In this document: positions 15,524 to 24,529 of the stretch, piece by piece
Layout of the letters: each line of letters starts with the position of its first letter
How positions within the stretch are numbered: position 1 is the stretch's first letter
Assembly: GCA_045576335.1 (NCBI GenBank)
Contig: JAZNGH010000017.1
Location: forward strand, 3,719 to 67,718
Direction of reading: 5' to 3'
DNA from: Scatosoma sp045576335
GTDB lineage: Bacteria > Bacillota > Clostridia > Christensenellales > Borkfalkiaceae
Length of the DNA stretch: 64,000 nt
Program-made: the position numbers and the translations under genes
Notes under the pieces: model-generated
The model's input: only the letters and a program-made list of their open reading frames with translations
Told to the model about the DNA's origin: nothing
Database searches by the model: none

Positions 15524-16354
15524 ATGACTTTTGAACGAGAATATGGGAAATGGCTCGTAGGGAGCTTGAATAAAAAAACGGTCGAGCTTTGCGGCGTAAC
15601 GTGTAAACAGTACGACGACGTGGCGTTTAAGCCCTTACGCAAAAAAACGGAGCAGGTGGCCGTGATTATAAACGGCGGCGGCGCGGCGCGTTCGGCTGTT
15701 TTGGGTATGGACCAAAACAACGCTACGTTCAGCGTCGTTTTGCTTTGCCATAACGTTTATAAAAATTTCGCGTTGGCAGCGATTGAAAGCGTGCAAAAAG
15801 AGTTTAACGCAAAGGTTTGTCAATTTGCATACAACGACGGGGCGGAACAAATTACGCAAAGCGTAAAATCCGTGTTTTTTACGCCTGTTGTACTCGACGA
15901 AAGCGATTATCCCACCGATACCGAAAACGGCACGATTAAAGCCGTTTTTATGATGTTTAACGTTGCGGTGGCGTATGGAACGACGGCGGTGATTACGCCG
16001 TCCGAGTTTACGCTCAAAATAGACGGAAAAGGCTATAAAATCGAGCGGCTTATTCAATACAATTGTGCCTCGCAACCTACATACGACGTGTTTCTCGCAC
16101 AGGGTGACCCACGGGCGAAAAAAAACGTTTTGTCGGCAAATAACGCCTACGTTTTCACAATCGCCAAATCGGAAGGGGGTGCGTGGGGCGGTTTGCAGGG
16201 CTGGCTTCACGACGAGATTAACGCTCAATCGGGCTTGTACGGAAAAACGCTCGTGCTATCTCGCGACGGCGTTGATATTCCCATTCGTGAATATCAGCTC
16301 ACGGAAAGCTATGTGGATAACGCGGCAGCATACGTGCTTACGCTCATTTATTAG
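15524..16354 (+). CDS. Tail protein, possibly a fused terminator and tube protein
   Basis: A 276-residue protein. Residues 1 to about 150 look like a tail terminator fold (a long conserved helix KNFALAAIESVQKEFNAKVC between beta strands), and residues about 160 to 276 form a beta-rich second unit (TLKIDGKGYKIERLIQYNCA, then GLYGKTLVLSRDGVDIPIRE) that may act as the tube or sheath-less tail protein. A separate major tail gene is not seen, so a fusion is plausible. Assignment is by position and secondary-structure pattern only. Confidence 0.5.
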   Translation: MTFEREYGKWLVGSLNKKTVELCGVTCKQYDDVAFKPLRKKTEQVAVIINGGGAARSAVLGMDQNNATFSVVLLCHNVYKNFALAAIESVQKEFNAKVCQFAYNDGAEQITQSVKSVFFTPVVLDESDYPTDTENGTIKAVFMMFNVAVAYGTTAVITPSEFTLKIDGKGYKIERLIQYNCASQPTYDVFLAQGDPRAKKNVLSANNAYVFTIAKSEGGAWGGLQGWLHDEINAQSGLYGKTLVLSRDGVDIPIREYQLTESYVDNAAAYVLTLIY

Positions 16355-16362
16355 GTGGTTAT

Positions 16363-16815
16363 ATGGTACAAAAAGACGCGATTATTATCCCCGTTACACT
16401 TATGGTAACGGAAGGAACGGGGAGCACAAAGACGAATAATGCAGCGGATGCGGCAACAACGCAGAACGCAACGCCGCCAAATATGCAAGACGAAAAACAA
16501 AAGCAAGCAGGAACTAACGCGTTTTCAAGCGGCGCAAAAGCCGTTCTTTCGCACGTCGGCGGGCAGGTTCTTTCGAACGCTTTGCAGGGATACGGCGATA
16601 TTACGGGCGATTACGTTTCGGGACAAAATTTGCAGGTTGCGGTTTCCGAAACTGCCAAAATCGTGGGAGCGGCGTCTATGGGCATTCCTGGTATGATAAT
16701 ATACGGGGTGGATAAAGGCGTGCAAGCGTTTAATTATTATTCCCAGCTTAAAAGAAGCGAAGCGCAGGCACAGTTCGCACAAAAGCGCGTCTACGGCACG
16801 ACGCATAAAAGTTAA
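16363..16815 (+). CDS. Small hydrophobic tail protein, possible minimal tape measure
   Basis: A 150-residue protein where a tape measure is expected. The first 60 residues are Thr, Asn and Gln rich; residues about 55 to 125 are Gly/Ala/Val-rich and amphipathic (GAKAVLSHVGGQVLSNALQG, then AVSETAKIVGAASMGIPGMI and IYGVDKGVQAFNYYSQL). Tape measures are usually many hundreds of residues. If this is one, the tail would be very short. It could instead be a membrane-inserting ejection protein. Confidence 0.45.
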   Translation: MVQKDAIIIPVTLMVTEGTGSTKTNNAADAATTQNATPPNMQDEKQKQAGTNAFSSGAKAVLSHVGGQVLSNALQGYGDITGDYVSGQNLQVAVSETAKIVGAASMGIPGMIIYGVDKGVQAFNYYSQLKRSEAQAQFAQKRVYGTTHKS

Positions 16816-16818
16816 AAA

Positions 16819-16840
16819 CCGCCCGTGCGGACGGCTTTAT
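16819..16840 (+). terminator. Weak terminator between convergent genes
   Basis: CCG and CCG (16819-16825) pair with CGG and CGG (16828-16834) around one mismatch, followed by CTTTAT. It lies between the + strand tail gene and the end of the - strand moron. Confidence 0.35.
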
Positions 16841-16858
16841 GGTCTTTTACAACTTGTA

Positions 16859-17188
16859 CTAAATCTTTTTTTGTTCGAGTACGTTTTGTTGCTGTGGAAT
16901 ATGTTCAGGGATATTATCTGTTTCTTTGTCAAGCAAACCGCAATGTTTTTTCAATAAAGCGATTTCTATTTTTAAGCGTGCAGTTTCGGTTTGTTGCTCT
17001 TTTTTCAAAAAATCTAAGTCGTTTTTCATATCGTGTAGCTTAAAAAAGACAAAAGTATTTGTCAAGGATACACCAAACAACATTCCCATTTCATAAAATT
17101 GTTCGGGTGTAGTCAAAAAAGTAAAAGGCAACATTATACCACTAATTATAGCACCTATTAAATTAAAAACCGCAAGTAAAACAAACAT
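16859..17188 (-). CDS. Reverse-strand membrane moron with coiled-coil tail
   Basis: A 109-residue protein on the opposite strand to all other phage genes. I choose the ATG at 17188 because AGGAGGTG lies 6 nt upstream of it. Residues 1 to 25 (MFVLLAVFNLIGAIISGIML) and about 35 to 50 are membrane segments; the rest is a Lys/Glu/Leu coiled coil (MKNDLDFLKKEQQTETARLK) ending in a Gln-rich tail. AT-rich compared with flanking genes. Its own promoter and operator-like repeat suggest expression from the prophage, as for a lysogenic-conversion or superinfection-exclusion gene. Function unproven. Confidence 0.75.
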   Translation of the reverse strand: MFVLLAVFNLIGAIISGIMLPFTFLTTPEQFYEMGMLFGVSLTNTFVFFKLHDMKNDLDFLKKEQQTETARLKIEIALLKKHCGLLDKETDNIPEHIPQQQNVLEQKKI

Positions 17189-17207
17189 ACCAACACCTCC
17201 TATAATG

Positions 17208-17228
17208 CTATCAAGACCAGCTTGATAG
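17208..17228 (-). promoter_or_regulatory. Operator-like 8-bp inverted repeat
   Basis: CTATCAAG (17208-17215) and CTTGATAG (17221-17228) form a perfect inverted repeat with a 5-nt centre. It covers the predicted start of the reverse transcript and lies upstream of the + strand tail gene, so a bound repressor could affect both. It could alternatively be a 5' hairpin. Confidence 0.5.
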
Positions 17229-17232
17229 CAAT

Positions 17233-17261
17233 AAAATACCATAAAAAGGAAGAAATGTCAA
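17233..17261 (-). promoter_or_regulatory. Promoter of the reverse-strand moron
   Basis: On the - strand: TTGACA (17261 to 17256), 17-nt spacer, TATTTT (17238 to 17233). The -35 box overlaps the start codon of the + strand tail gene, so the two promoters or transcripts may interfere. Confidence 0.75.
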
Positions 17262-20008
17262 TGTATTCTATCACAAATCAAACAAAAATTACAATGAACG
17301 ACCCAAAATTAGATGGGGCAAGATTTTGGCTGAACACGAAGAGCGCACCAACAAACCTCGTGGTGGCGGGTATACCATTTATAGACGTGATTGACGATTC
17401 CTTGGATTCGTTCGTGTTTACGCTTAAAGGCATTGAGCAAAGAACACCTTTTACTCCATATTCTTTGGTTACGTATACGGTTGACGACGGGAACGGGGAA
17501 GAAAATATTCATCTTTTCGTTTTGTTTGATAAGGTACAGACGTACTCGCGAGTAAATAATACGTATCAGCATACGGTGTCGTGTATAGAAACGTCGAAAA
17601 TTCTTGAAAAAACAAAAGTTTTTAATCTCACTCTGACCAATCCCAGCGATACTCTTTTTGAGCAATTTGAAAAAGCCTGTAAAAATGCCGAGCCGTTGAT
17701 ATACGATTATGATTATTTGGACGGCTCGGTTCTTTGCAATCCACGTCGCTTTGAGGTGTCATCATCTCTTAAATCCTTCTTGAAGGATAAGCCCAGCCGT
17801 GATTTTTATTTTGAAAACACTGATTTTCGTACGATTTGCGACGAAATATTAAGTACCCACAATGCGCGTGTGACGGTAGAGGAAGTAACCTACAAAGACG
17901 ACGGCGCGATTGAGAAAATCTATTTAGGCTATATCGCAATGAATAAGCTTGCGCCCATAACAGAGCCTATTTGGGATATAGATAACCAAGGAGAAATTAT
18001 ATACGAGGAGCTTGAAAACGACGGGCAAAATTATGCGGGGAAAATCGTTGCGCGTGGTTACAATTCCGTGGCGAACGAGCCGTTGACGGTACACGATACG
18101 TTAAAATCCGCTAATGACACTGTAACGACGGACAACGCAACGCTTTTTTTGCCCTTTCCTATTTCCGATAAAGGATTTTCCAGTTTTGAAATAAATCTAT
18201 CAATAGGGTATGGAGATGCATTTTCTCACGCACCTCTGTATGAAAATTGTACACTTAACTTGATCGACGTTCTTGTACCGCAAGAGCAGTATGATTTGTT
18301 AAGCAATTTAGACAAGCAAAAGCATATTCCTTATCAGATAGGAGCTAATATTATTGATTTGTCAGCTACTTATACGTCTTTTATTTTCGAAAAAAGCGTT
18401 CTTGAAGAAGTTATAAAAAGCAAAAGGCCTATGAGTGGGGGGTTAATGGCTCAAAGTGTAGATTTGAATGGGAGTACATTTACTTGTTCGTATTATCCTA
18501 TGATTGATACGGTGACTGAAATCTCCAAGCCAGGTGTATACGATAAAAACACGCTTCTTATGGGTGTTATGGATTCGCAAGCGGAGCGAATGCTGAATAT
18601 CGACCGTCACGGCAAGAAATTACTCGGTTTAATTAAGCGTACGGGAAATACGGAGTACATAATGGACGTAAAAGCAAGATATCATTCCAAGCTGTTGCCT
18701 ATTATGTCGAGAATAGATTTGCCGAACGCAACAAGTAACGAGGAGCGGGATTTTGTTTTGTACAAGAGGGAATATTCCGTTTTTGATAACTTCATAAATT
18801 GTCGGTATTATTTTTCCCAGCACTACAACGCCGTACAAGCAAATGCGGGTGTAAATCGCGCAAAACATTTGTACGATATTCCTTTGGAATCGAATGAAAC
18901 GCCTATTGTAATAAAGGCGCATCTTCTTTTCTCTTTCGACGAGCAGGATGAAATATATTCGGAGAAGCCATTTAATGTGTTTAATCGCGATTGTTGTCTT
19001 TTTGTGTTACGCACACTTACGGGTGAAGCAAAAACAATCAAACAAGAAACGCAAGCAGGAATAACAAAAGAGGTAAACTGCCAACTTAAATACCTTTTGT
19101 TGCAATCAGAGGGGGTAAACGATTGTTATCCACAAAAAACAGAGAATAGCGCGGGGAGCGTTCCCGAGGACCGCACGGAGAATCATCGTTTTATTTTGCC
19201 TCTTGCGGGTTATACGCACGCAAATATTGCAAATTTTATCGCGAAGCCTATGGATAATTACAGTATAGGTTATTCGCAAGATCGATTTGTTTTTAGCCTT
19301 TGGGGAGACGGAGGGTATAAAATTGCCTACAATCGTTATGTGGATGTTTCGGGTGAAACGGTTGGCGAATGTCAAACTTTTAATTTAGAATACGTTTTTG
19401 ATGACCCCTTAATTACGGATGCGGAAACAAACACGGAAATAAAAAAATTCCCCATCGTTGACAAAAAGGGGTTTGTAAGCGCAATGCGTTCTACGTCGGA
19501 TGGAGGAAGAAGCTTTATAAAAGTTGAATACGATAAGGACCGAGCGCAAAGCCCGTTGTTTGTTTTGTCGTTGGAATTTTTACCTACTCCAAAATACAAA
19601 AATAATATCATTATCGGGACTGACTTTGTGAAAAATAATTACCTTGTTACGGGTGGCAAGGATTGTGGTGAGTTTACGCTTTATGTTTCTACAAACAATG
19701 TTTTTAACGGCGACGAGGAGATTATCGATATTACGGATGCAAGAAGATGGAATAAATTTGAAATGACGGGTGCTTTTACTGCAACCCTCATAAACGAGGG
19801 GACCGTGGGATTATGTGTGATAGCCACAGAGGGCACTGCTTTTGCTTCCCTAAATGAAAAAGCAACGTCGTGGGCGATAGCAGATACGAGCGGGCGCATA
19901 TATCTTGCTTGCAATGGAAAAGTAAGGGATGTATTCGTGCGTATTTGCAATCTTGTTAAGGAACTAACCCAAAAAGGAGTGATAAATTATGATAACATTA
20001 AAAATTAG
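17255..20008 (+). CDS. Large baseplate/tail hub protein
   Basis: About 917 residues, starting at ATG 17255 or 17261 behind AAGGA. Residues 1 to 150 (NQTKITMNDPKLDGARFWLN, FVFTLKGIEQRTPFTPYSLV, QHTVSCIETSKILEKTKVFN) look like the N-terminal hub fold of Tal/gp44-like proteins that cap the tail tube. The remaining 750 residues are beta-rich without a recognised enzymatic motif. A cell-wall hydrolase domain, often found here, is not seen. It would form the tail tip and join the fibres encoded downstream. Confidence 0.65.
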   Translation: MSMYSITNQTKITMNDPKLDGARFWLNTKSAPTNLVVAGIPFIDVIDDSLDSFVFTLKGIEQRTPFTPYSLVTYTVDDGNGEENIHLFVLFDKVQTYSRVNNTYQHTVSCIETSKILEKTKVFNLTLTNPSDTLFEQFEKACKNAEPLIYDYDYLDGSVLCNPRRFEVSSSLKSFLKDKPSRDFYFENTDFRTICDEILSTHNARVTVEEVTYKDDGAIEKIYLGYIAMNKLAPITEPIWDIDNQGEIIYEELENDGQNYAGKIVARGYNSVANEPLTVHDTLKSANDTVTTDNATLFLPFPISDKGFSSFEINLSIGYGDAFSHAPLYENCTLNLIDVLVPQEQYDLLSNLDKQKHIPYQIGANIIDLSATYTSFIFEKSVLEEVIKSKRPMSGGLMAQSVDLNGSTFTCSYYPMIDTVTEISKPGVYDKNTLLMGVMDSQAERMLNIDRHGKKLLGLIKRTGNTEYIMDVKARYHSKLLPIMSRIDLPNATSNEERDFVLYKREYSVFDNFINCRYYFSQHYNAVQANAGVNRAKHLYDIPLESNETPIVIKAHLLFSFDEQDEIYSEKPFNVFNRDCCLFVLRTLTGEAKTIKQETQAGITKEVNCQLKYLLLQSEGVNDCYPQKTENSAGSVPEDRTENHRFILPLAGYTHANIANFIAKPMDNYSIGYSQDRFVFSLWGDGGYKIAYNRYVDVSGETVGECQTFNLEYVFDDPLITDAETNTEIKKFPIVDKKGFVSAMRSTSDGGRSFIKVEYDKDRAQSPLFVLSLEFLPTPKYKNNIIIGTDFVKNNYLVTGGKDCGEFTLYVSTNNVFNGDEEIIDITDARRWNKFEMTGAFTATLINEGTVGLCVIATEGTAFASLNEKATSWAIADTSGRIYLACNGKVRDVFVRICNLVKELTQKGVINYDNIKN

Positions 20009-21356
20009 ACTGTATAAAGATTCGTCGGGGGCATTACGGATTGATTGGCTGGACGGTTTGAACTGTGTATCACAGAATAGCGTAGGCAATCACGTTGTAC
20101 AATTCGTTCCCGACGGCTTTGAGCTGGCGCACGGAGAGCACATTCGAATGTCGTTTGCGACGAGCTTGAACGAAGCAGACGTGAACACGGAAAACGTGGG
20201 CTGGACGTACGTGCCTCTTGATTGGCTCACACAAACGTATAAGGCGGAAATACCTCCGCTTGTTTTGGCGACACGTGGCACTTGGTACGTGCAAGCGCAA
20301 ATCGCGTACGGAAACGTACACACCAATCAATATCTAAACGCCAACAATAGCGTAAACACCTTATCGTTTGAGGTGAATAACTCTATCTACGAAGACGCTA
20401 CGGGGAATTATCCAAACGACGCGGATATCGCCAATTTGTATCGGCAAGCAAAGGACGGAATCGAGTATCTAAAAGGGAACGTCACCATCGTGCAGTTGAA
20501 TGCAGAATTGGGCGCGTTGATTGAATTTAAGAACTTGGAAAAAGGCGTTGAAATTGATTGGGGCGACGGATATAGGGATTTTACAATAGTGGACAATCAA
20601 ACGGTAGGGCATACTTATGAGACAGCGGGGAATTATACTTGCAGGCTTTATAATCTTACGAAAGTGGGAGAGAACGGCTTTTGCAGCAAGTATATTACGA
20701 GAGTTGTTTTGGCTGATACGATTTCCGCGGTCGGTTATGCCGCTTTTTTGGGGGATACTGCTTTGCGAGAAGTTGTGCTCCCGAATAATCTAAAAGTTTT
20801 GGGATTGAAATGCTTTGAACTTTGTACAAGCCTGAAATCTATCGTGCTTCCCGAAAACGTAATCAATATCGGGGGTAATGTGTTTGAGCAATGCGCCAAT
20901 TTGAGATACGTTTATATGAGGTCAGTCGTTCCGCCCAATTTGTCGGCGAGTCTTGGTTTTGTATCAAATGAACTTACTATTATCGTACCGAGGGAAAGCC
21001 TTGAAGCCTATAAAACGGCTCGTACTTGGAGCGATTATGCGGATAAAATCGATGCGGTTGGTTTTCAAGGAGAGTTGATGCAGGGGATACCTGGGCTTAA
21101 CGCGCTTGTATATGAAACGATTGTGTCGTGTGTAACGAAAGAGGGAAACGTCGTAATGTACGACTTAAACGGATTTAATCGTACGCCTTTGGCGGGGGAT
21201 TGCTTTACCGCGCTATTAGAAAGTAGTGAGAATTCTTCGGTATATGCGGCGAGCTTGGAGGTTACGAGTATACGCCCAGCAGACGGGAAAGTGGATGCCG
21301 TAATCAAAAAATTATCGTGGATACGCGGTGGAATTGAAATCGTGAGGTTGTACTGA
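19989..21356 (+). CDS. Baseplate/tail-tip protein with PKD-like and BspA-type leucine-rich repeats
   Basis: A 455-residue protein overlapping the hub gene by 20 nt. Residues 1 to 155 resemble an upper-baseplate domain (VVQFVPDGFELAHGEHIRMS; WYVQAQIAYGNVHTNQYLN). Residues about 175 to 225 hold a PKD-like beta sandwich (VEIDWGDGYRDFTI, then VGHTYETAGNYTCRLY). Residues about 230 to 345 are BspA-type repeats (FCSKYITRVVLADTISAVG, LREVVLPNNLKVLGLKCFE, LKSIVLPENVINIGGNVFE). Both folds are common adhesion modules of host surface proteins, so this is a candidate receptor-contact protein. Confidence 0.7.
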   Translation: MITLKIRLYKDSSGALRIDWLDGLNCVSQNSVGNHVVQFVPDGFELAHGEHIRMSFATSLNEADVNTENVGWTYVPLDWLTQTYKAEIPPLVLATRGTWYVQAQIAYGNVHTNQYLNANNSVNTLSFEVNNSIYEDATGNYPNDADIANLYRQAKDGIEYLKGNVTIVQLNAELGALIEFKNLEKGVEIDWGDGYRDFTIVDNQTVGHTYETAGNYTCRLYNLTKVGENGFCSKYITRVVLADTISAVGYAAFLGDTALREVVLPNNLKVLGLKCFELCTSLKSIVLPENVINIGGNVFEQCANLRYVYMRSVVPPNLSASLGFVSNELTIIVPRESLEAYKTARTWSDYADKIDAVGFQGELMQGIPGLNALVYETIVSCVTKEGNVVMYDLNGFNRTPLAGDCFTALLESSENSSVYAASLEVTSIRPADGKVDAVIKKLSWIRGGIEIVRLY

Positions 21357-21357
21357 T

Positions 21358-23028
21358 ATGGCTATGTATATAAAAGGTGCAGACGGCGAAGCGGTCAAAG
21401 TCAAAGTGTACGATATACCCGATTATAAAGAGTTTCAAACCACAGAAGCGTATACCTCACGCGTAACGGCAAACGGGGAAAGGGTTGCGGATGGAAGCAA
21501 AGCCGAGCTTTTGAGCGTCGAAGGTGCTACGGTGAAAAGCAAGAATTTGTTTGACATTTCAAAGCTTTCTACGTGGGGCAATGTTATCAACAATGGTGAT
21601 GGAACTATAACAGTAAAAAGCTACGGGGCAGGCACAAAAGAAACTCTACGAATATTATGCCCTTCATTAAGAGCTGGTGACACGGCAACCCTGTCATTTA
21701 TAACTACCGACACTGACCGTTACTTTATATATATTAACACCGGTGGAACTTACCAAGAATGGAGTAATGGTAAAAGTAAAGTGGTAACCGAAGAGCTACT
21801 TGATAGTAATATATGGTTTTACACAAACTCCTCGAGCGATACCGAAGCGATAATATCAAACATTCAAATTGAGCTTGGTACTGTCACAACCGAATATCAA
21901 CCCTATTTCACAGGCTTGAAATCCGCTTCTTTCAAAGGGATTAAGAGTACGGGACGGAATTTGCTTGATTACAAAAATCCAACATTGGTTAATCCAAACA
22001 TTACTTATGATATAGATGAAAGTACAAATACAATTATTTTTAATTCAAATTTTAGAACAAATCCAAGGGCATATTATTATGTAAAAGTAAAAGTTGGTAA
22101 AACATATACAGTTTCAATTAAAACACTTGAAAGTAACTCAACAATGTATGGTTTATTTGTCGGTAACACAATCAATCCAGATAAAATGGAATACGTAAGG
22201 ATTGGAAAAGGAGAAAATGTTTCTGCTACATTTACGGCGACCTCGGAGGATTTGTACCTTAAATTTTATATAAATTACGAAAAAAGTACCGATGAAAATA
22301 ACGACTATTATGTTAAATTCGAGAAGTTTATGCTCAACGAAGGCGAAACAGCTTTTCCTTTCGAACCTTACACCGAAGACACCCTTGAATTTCCCGAAGC
22401 TATTGATTGCGGTCTTGGCACGACGATTGACTTTGAAAATCAGAAGATTGTTGAAAAAGGCGTGACGATTGTGCTGACGGGGGAAGAACATTGGATCATA
22501 TCGAACAGTGGTTATACGGTTAACGATAGGTATTATTCTTCATTGCGAATAAATAATGTTCTGACTTCTTCGGAAAATCGCGCACGAGGCATAGTAACGG
22601 ACGGTGAATTGATAGGTGCTCGTTACGACGACGGCGGTTGGTGGGTTGGTGTAACTAGTAAAGAGCTTTTTCTTTTAGGCGCAGAGCGTTATTTTGGTTT
22701 TACGCAATTTGCCGACCCGAACAATCCCACGGCAGAAGAAAGAGCTACTTTGCTTGCCGAATGGAAAGCCTATCTCGCGCAACGCTATGCTGACGGAAAC
22801 CCTGTGACTATTCGTTATGTATCTTCCACTGTTCAAGCGGAAACGCCTTTTACAACCGAGCAAAAAGCGGTTGGTGATAGATACGCGGTTTTGAATAAGG
22901 GAACGGAAACAACCGAGCAGGGTGAAACGGATAACAGCGTACACGGAGCTATGCTTACGGTCACACAAGGATATATAGACGGTACGCTTGTGAAAGGAGA
23001 AATTAGAGACGGAGGAAAAAGCAAATGA
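21358..23028 (+). CDS. Tail fibre/receptor-binding protein with two jelly-roll-like modules
   Basis: A 556-residue protein. Residues about 60 to 185 (KNLFDISKLSTWGNVINNGD to IQIELGTVTTEYQPYF) and about 200 to 345 (GRNLLDYKNPTLVNPNITYD to EKFMLNEGETAFPFEPYTED) are two related units of the type found in Firmicutes phage fibres, each starting with (K/R)NL(F/L)D and ending with an E.G....(Y/F).PY motif, probably sugar-binding jelly rolls. The second unit is far more AT-rich than the first. The C-terminus (EFPEAIDCGLGTTIDFENQK onward) looks like an assembly region. Stop overlaps the next start. Confidence 0.7.
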   Translation: MAMYIKGADGEAVKVKVYDIPDYKEFQTTEAYTSRVTANGERVADGSKAELLSVEGATVKSKNLFDISKLSTWGNVINNGDGTITVKSYGAGTKETLRILCPSLRAGDTATLSFITTDTDRYFIYINTGGTYQEWSNGKSKVVTEELLDSNIWFYTNSSSDTEAIISNIQIELGTVTTEYQPYFTGLKSASFKGIKSTGRNLLDYKNPTLVNPNITYDIDESTNTIIFNSNFRTNPRAYYYVKVKVGKTYTVSIKTLESNSTMYGLFVGNTINPDKMEYVRIGKGENVSATFTATSEDLYLKFYINYEKSTDENNDYYVKFEKFMLNEGETAFPFEPYTEDTLEFPEAIDCGLGTTIDFENQKIVEKGVTIVLTGEEHWIISNSGYTVNDRYYSSLRINNVLTSSENRARGIVTDGELIGARYDDGGWWVGVTSKELFLLGAERYFGFTQFADPNNPTAEERATLLAEWKAYLAQRYADGNPVTIRYVSSTVQAETPFTTEQKAVGDRYAVLNKGTETTEQGETDNSVHGAMLTVTQGYIDGTLVKGEIRDGGKSK

Positions 23029-24170
23029 GTGTTTTAGAAAAAGTTGTTTATTTAACCAAAGAACAATTTGAAACCTTGCGAACGGAAGGGGCTTTGACGG
23101 TTGACGGAAAGACGATTGAATATCAAGTAAACGATATTTACGTTGTGGTCGATACGGAAGCGAGCTTATATCGGCATAACGTATCTTTTACGTTGACAGG
23201 CACGAAGAAGCAAAGATTTAATGTGGATATTTTCAATCAATCCAACGAGGCAATCACTTCAGCAAGTGTTTTGGTTGCAAAGATTAAAGAGGCGGGGCGT
23301 GTGAAGCTTGGCTCAACTATGTTGGGGCAGGTTTTGAGCGACGACGAAACGGTTGATGGTTATTACGGCAATCTTGCCTTGTACTTATACGTAAATGATT
23401 CCGACGAGCTTGTTTTTGTTACGCGTTACACGCTACCGCCAACGGACGGGCTTGACGAGGTTACTGAAAATCAAGCTACGTTTTCGGAAAGTAGTATCAC
23501 TAACATTGTTGATAGCGTACAAGCATTTCAATTTAGTTTGGGGAATAGCGAGGAAAAGGGTACTGAAATCGACTTATCGGGATATGCAAAGCTTAACGCT
23601 GACGCGCAAACATTTACTGGTTTGAATACTTTTAATGGTCCCCTAACTGCCAATGCGGGCTCATATTTTAATGCTTTTTCTGTGTTTTACGACGACACGA
23701 CTGTATTTGGAGAGTTTATCCAGTCTGATGGTACGGGGCTGTACGGCGTGATTTCTTCTTGGGATGGAACGATTTATTATTGTTACGAGGAATCTATCGA
23801 AAATGAGGAAGGGGAAAGCGAAAGCGCGATTATTGAGCGGTCACTATATTTACCTCATACGGACGGTATGCTTGCTACACGTAATGATATTCCGCAACTG
23901 TACAAGCATACGTTAGTTTTTGAGATGGATTATGGTGAATTTGAAGAAGTAAGCATTATATGCGAACGCGCTGAACCATTCTACGAACCTCAACAACTTG
24001 TGGGACATCCCATTTCTGCAGCCTCTGTGGTTGGTGGAATGGTATTTATTTATACAAATGGTGGAGATGAGTTTATATATACAAGAATATTCGGTACGGA
24101 TATTACGAGTGGTACAGTAAGTAATTTTGAGGATACTGTAACAGAGGTTGAAACGAAATCAGTAGAATAA
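23025..24170 (+). CDS. Tail fibre protein with BppU-like N-terminus
   Basis: A 381-residue protein. Residues 1 to 140 (YLTKEQFETLRTEGALTVDG, then TIEYQVNDIYVVVD) are similar in style to phage fibre attachment domains. A collar-like repeat appears around residue 190 (IDLSGYAKLNADAQTFTGLN, TFNGPLTANAG), typical of trimeric fibre shafts. The C-terminal 130 residues (YKHTLVFEMDYGEFEEVSII onward) form a beta-rich tip. Likely an accessory receptor-binding fibre. Confidence 0.65.
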   Translation: MSVLEKVVYLTKEQFETLRTEGALTVDGKTIEYQVNDIYVVVDTEASLYRHNVSFTLTGTKKQRFNVDIFNQSNEAITSASVLVAKIKEAGRVKLGSTMLGQVLSDDETVDGYYGNLALYLYVNDSDELVFVTRYTLPPTDGLDEVTENQATFSESSITNIVDSVQAFQFSLGNSEEKGTEIDLSGYAKLNADAQTFTGLNTFNGPLTANAGSYFNAFSVFYDDTTVFGEFIQSDGTGLYGVISSWDGTIYYCYEESIENEEGESESAIIERSLYLPHTDGMLATRNDIPQLYKHTLVFEMDYGEFEEVSIICERAEPFYEPQQLVGHPISAASVVGGMVFIYTNGGDEFIYTRIFGTDITSGTVSNFEDTVTEVETKSVE

Positions 24171-24190
24171 AAAAAAGGAGAAATAAAACT

Positions 24191-24520
24191 ATGGGACTTA
24201 AAACTACGAACTTTGAAATCAAGAACTTGGGACTTACGCTCCCCGAAGCGTACTGTATTCTGCATAAATTACAGCAGAATCGCAATCACGTAACGGCAAC
24301 CTTTGCTGTTCAAGCAACACGCGACAAAGCGCAAACGCTTACGCCGTTATCTACCGTAGAGGTGCGATTTTCTTGGGACAGGAAAACGGACCTCGCACAA
24401 GCCGCATATGCGGAGCTAAAACGCTCAAAAACGGTCAAGCGTTACGACGAGGAAACAAAGACGGTCGTGGACGTGGAAATTCCGTCCGTGTTTGCCTCTT
24501 GGGAAGACGACGTGCAATGA
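24191..24520 (+). CDS. Small tail-region protein of unknown function
   Basis: A 109-residue protein with ribosome site AAAAGGAG. It begins with KTTNFEIKNLGLTLPEAYCI, then a helix and beta strands, ending SVFASWEDDVQ. It lies between two fibre genes and is likely structural or an assembly chaperone. No family recognised. Confidence 0.65.
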   Translation: MGLKTTNFEIKNLGLTLPEAYCILHKLQQNRNHVTATFAVQATRDKAQTLTPLSTVEVRFSWDRKTDLAQAAYAELKRSKTVKRYDEETKTVVDVEIPSVFASWEDDVQ

Positions 24521-24529
24521 GGTGGAGGA

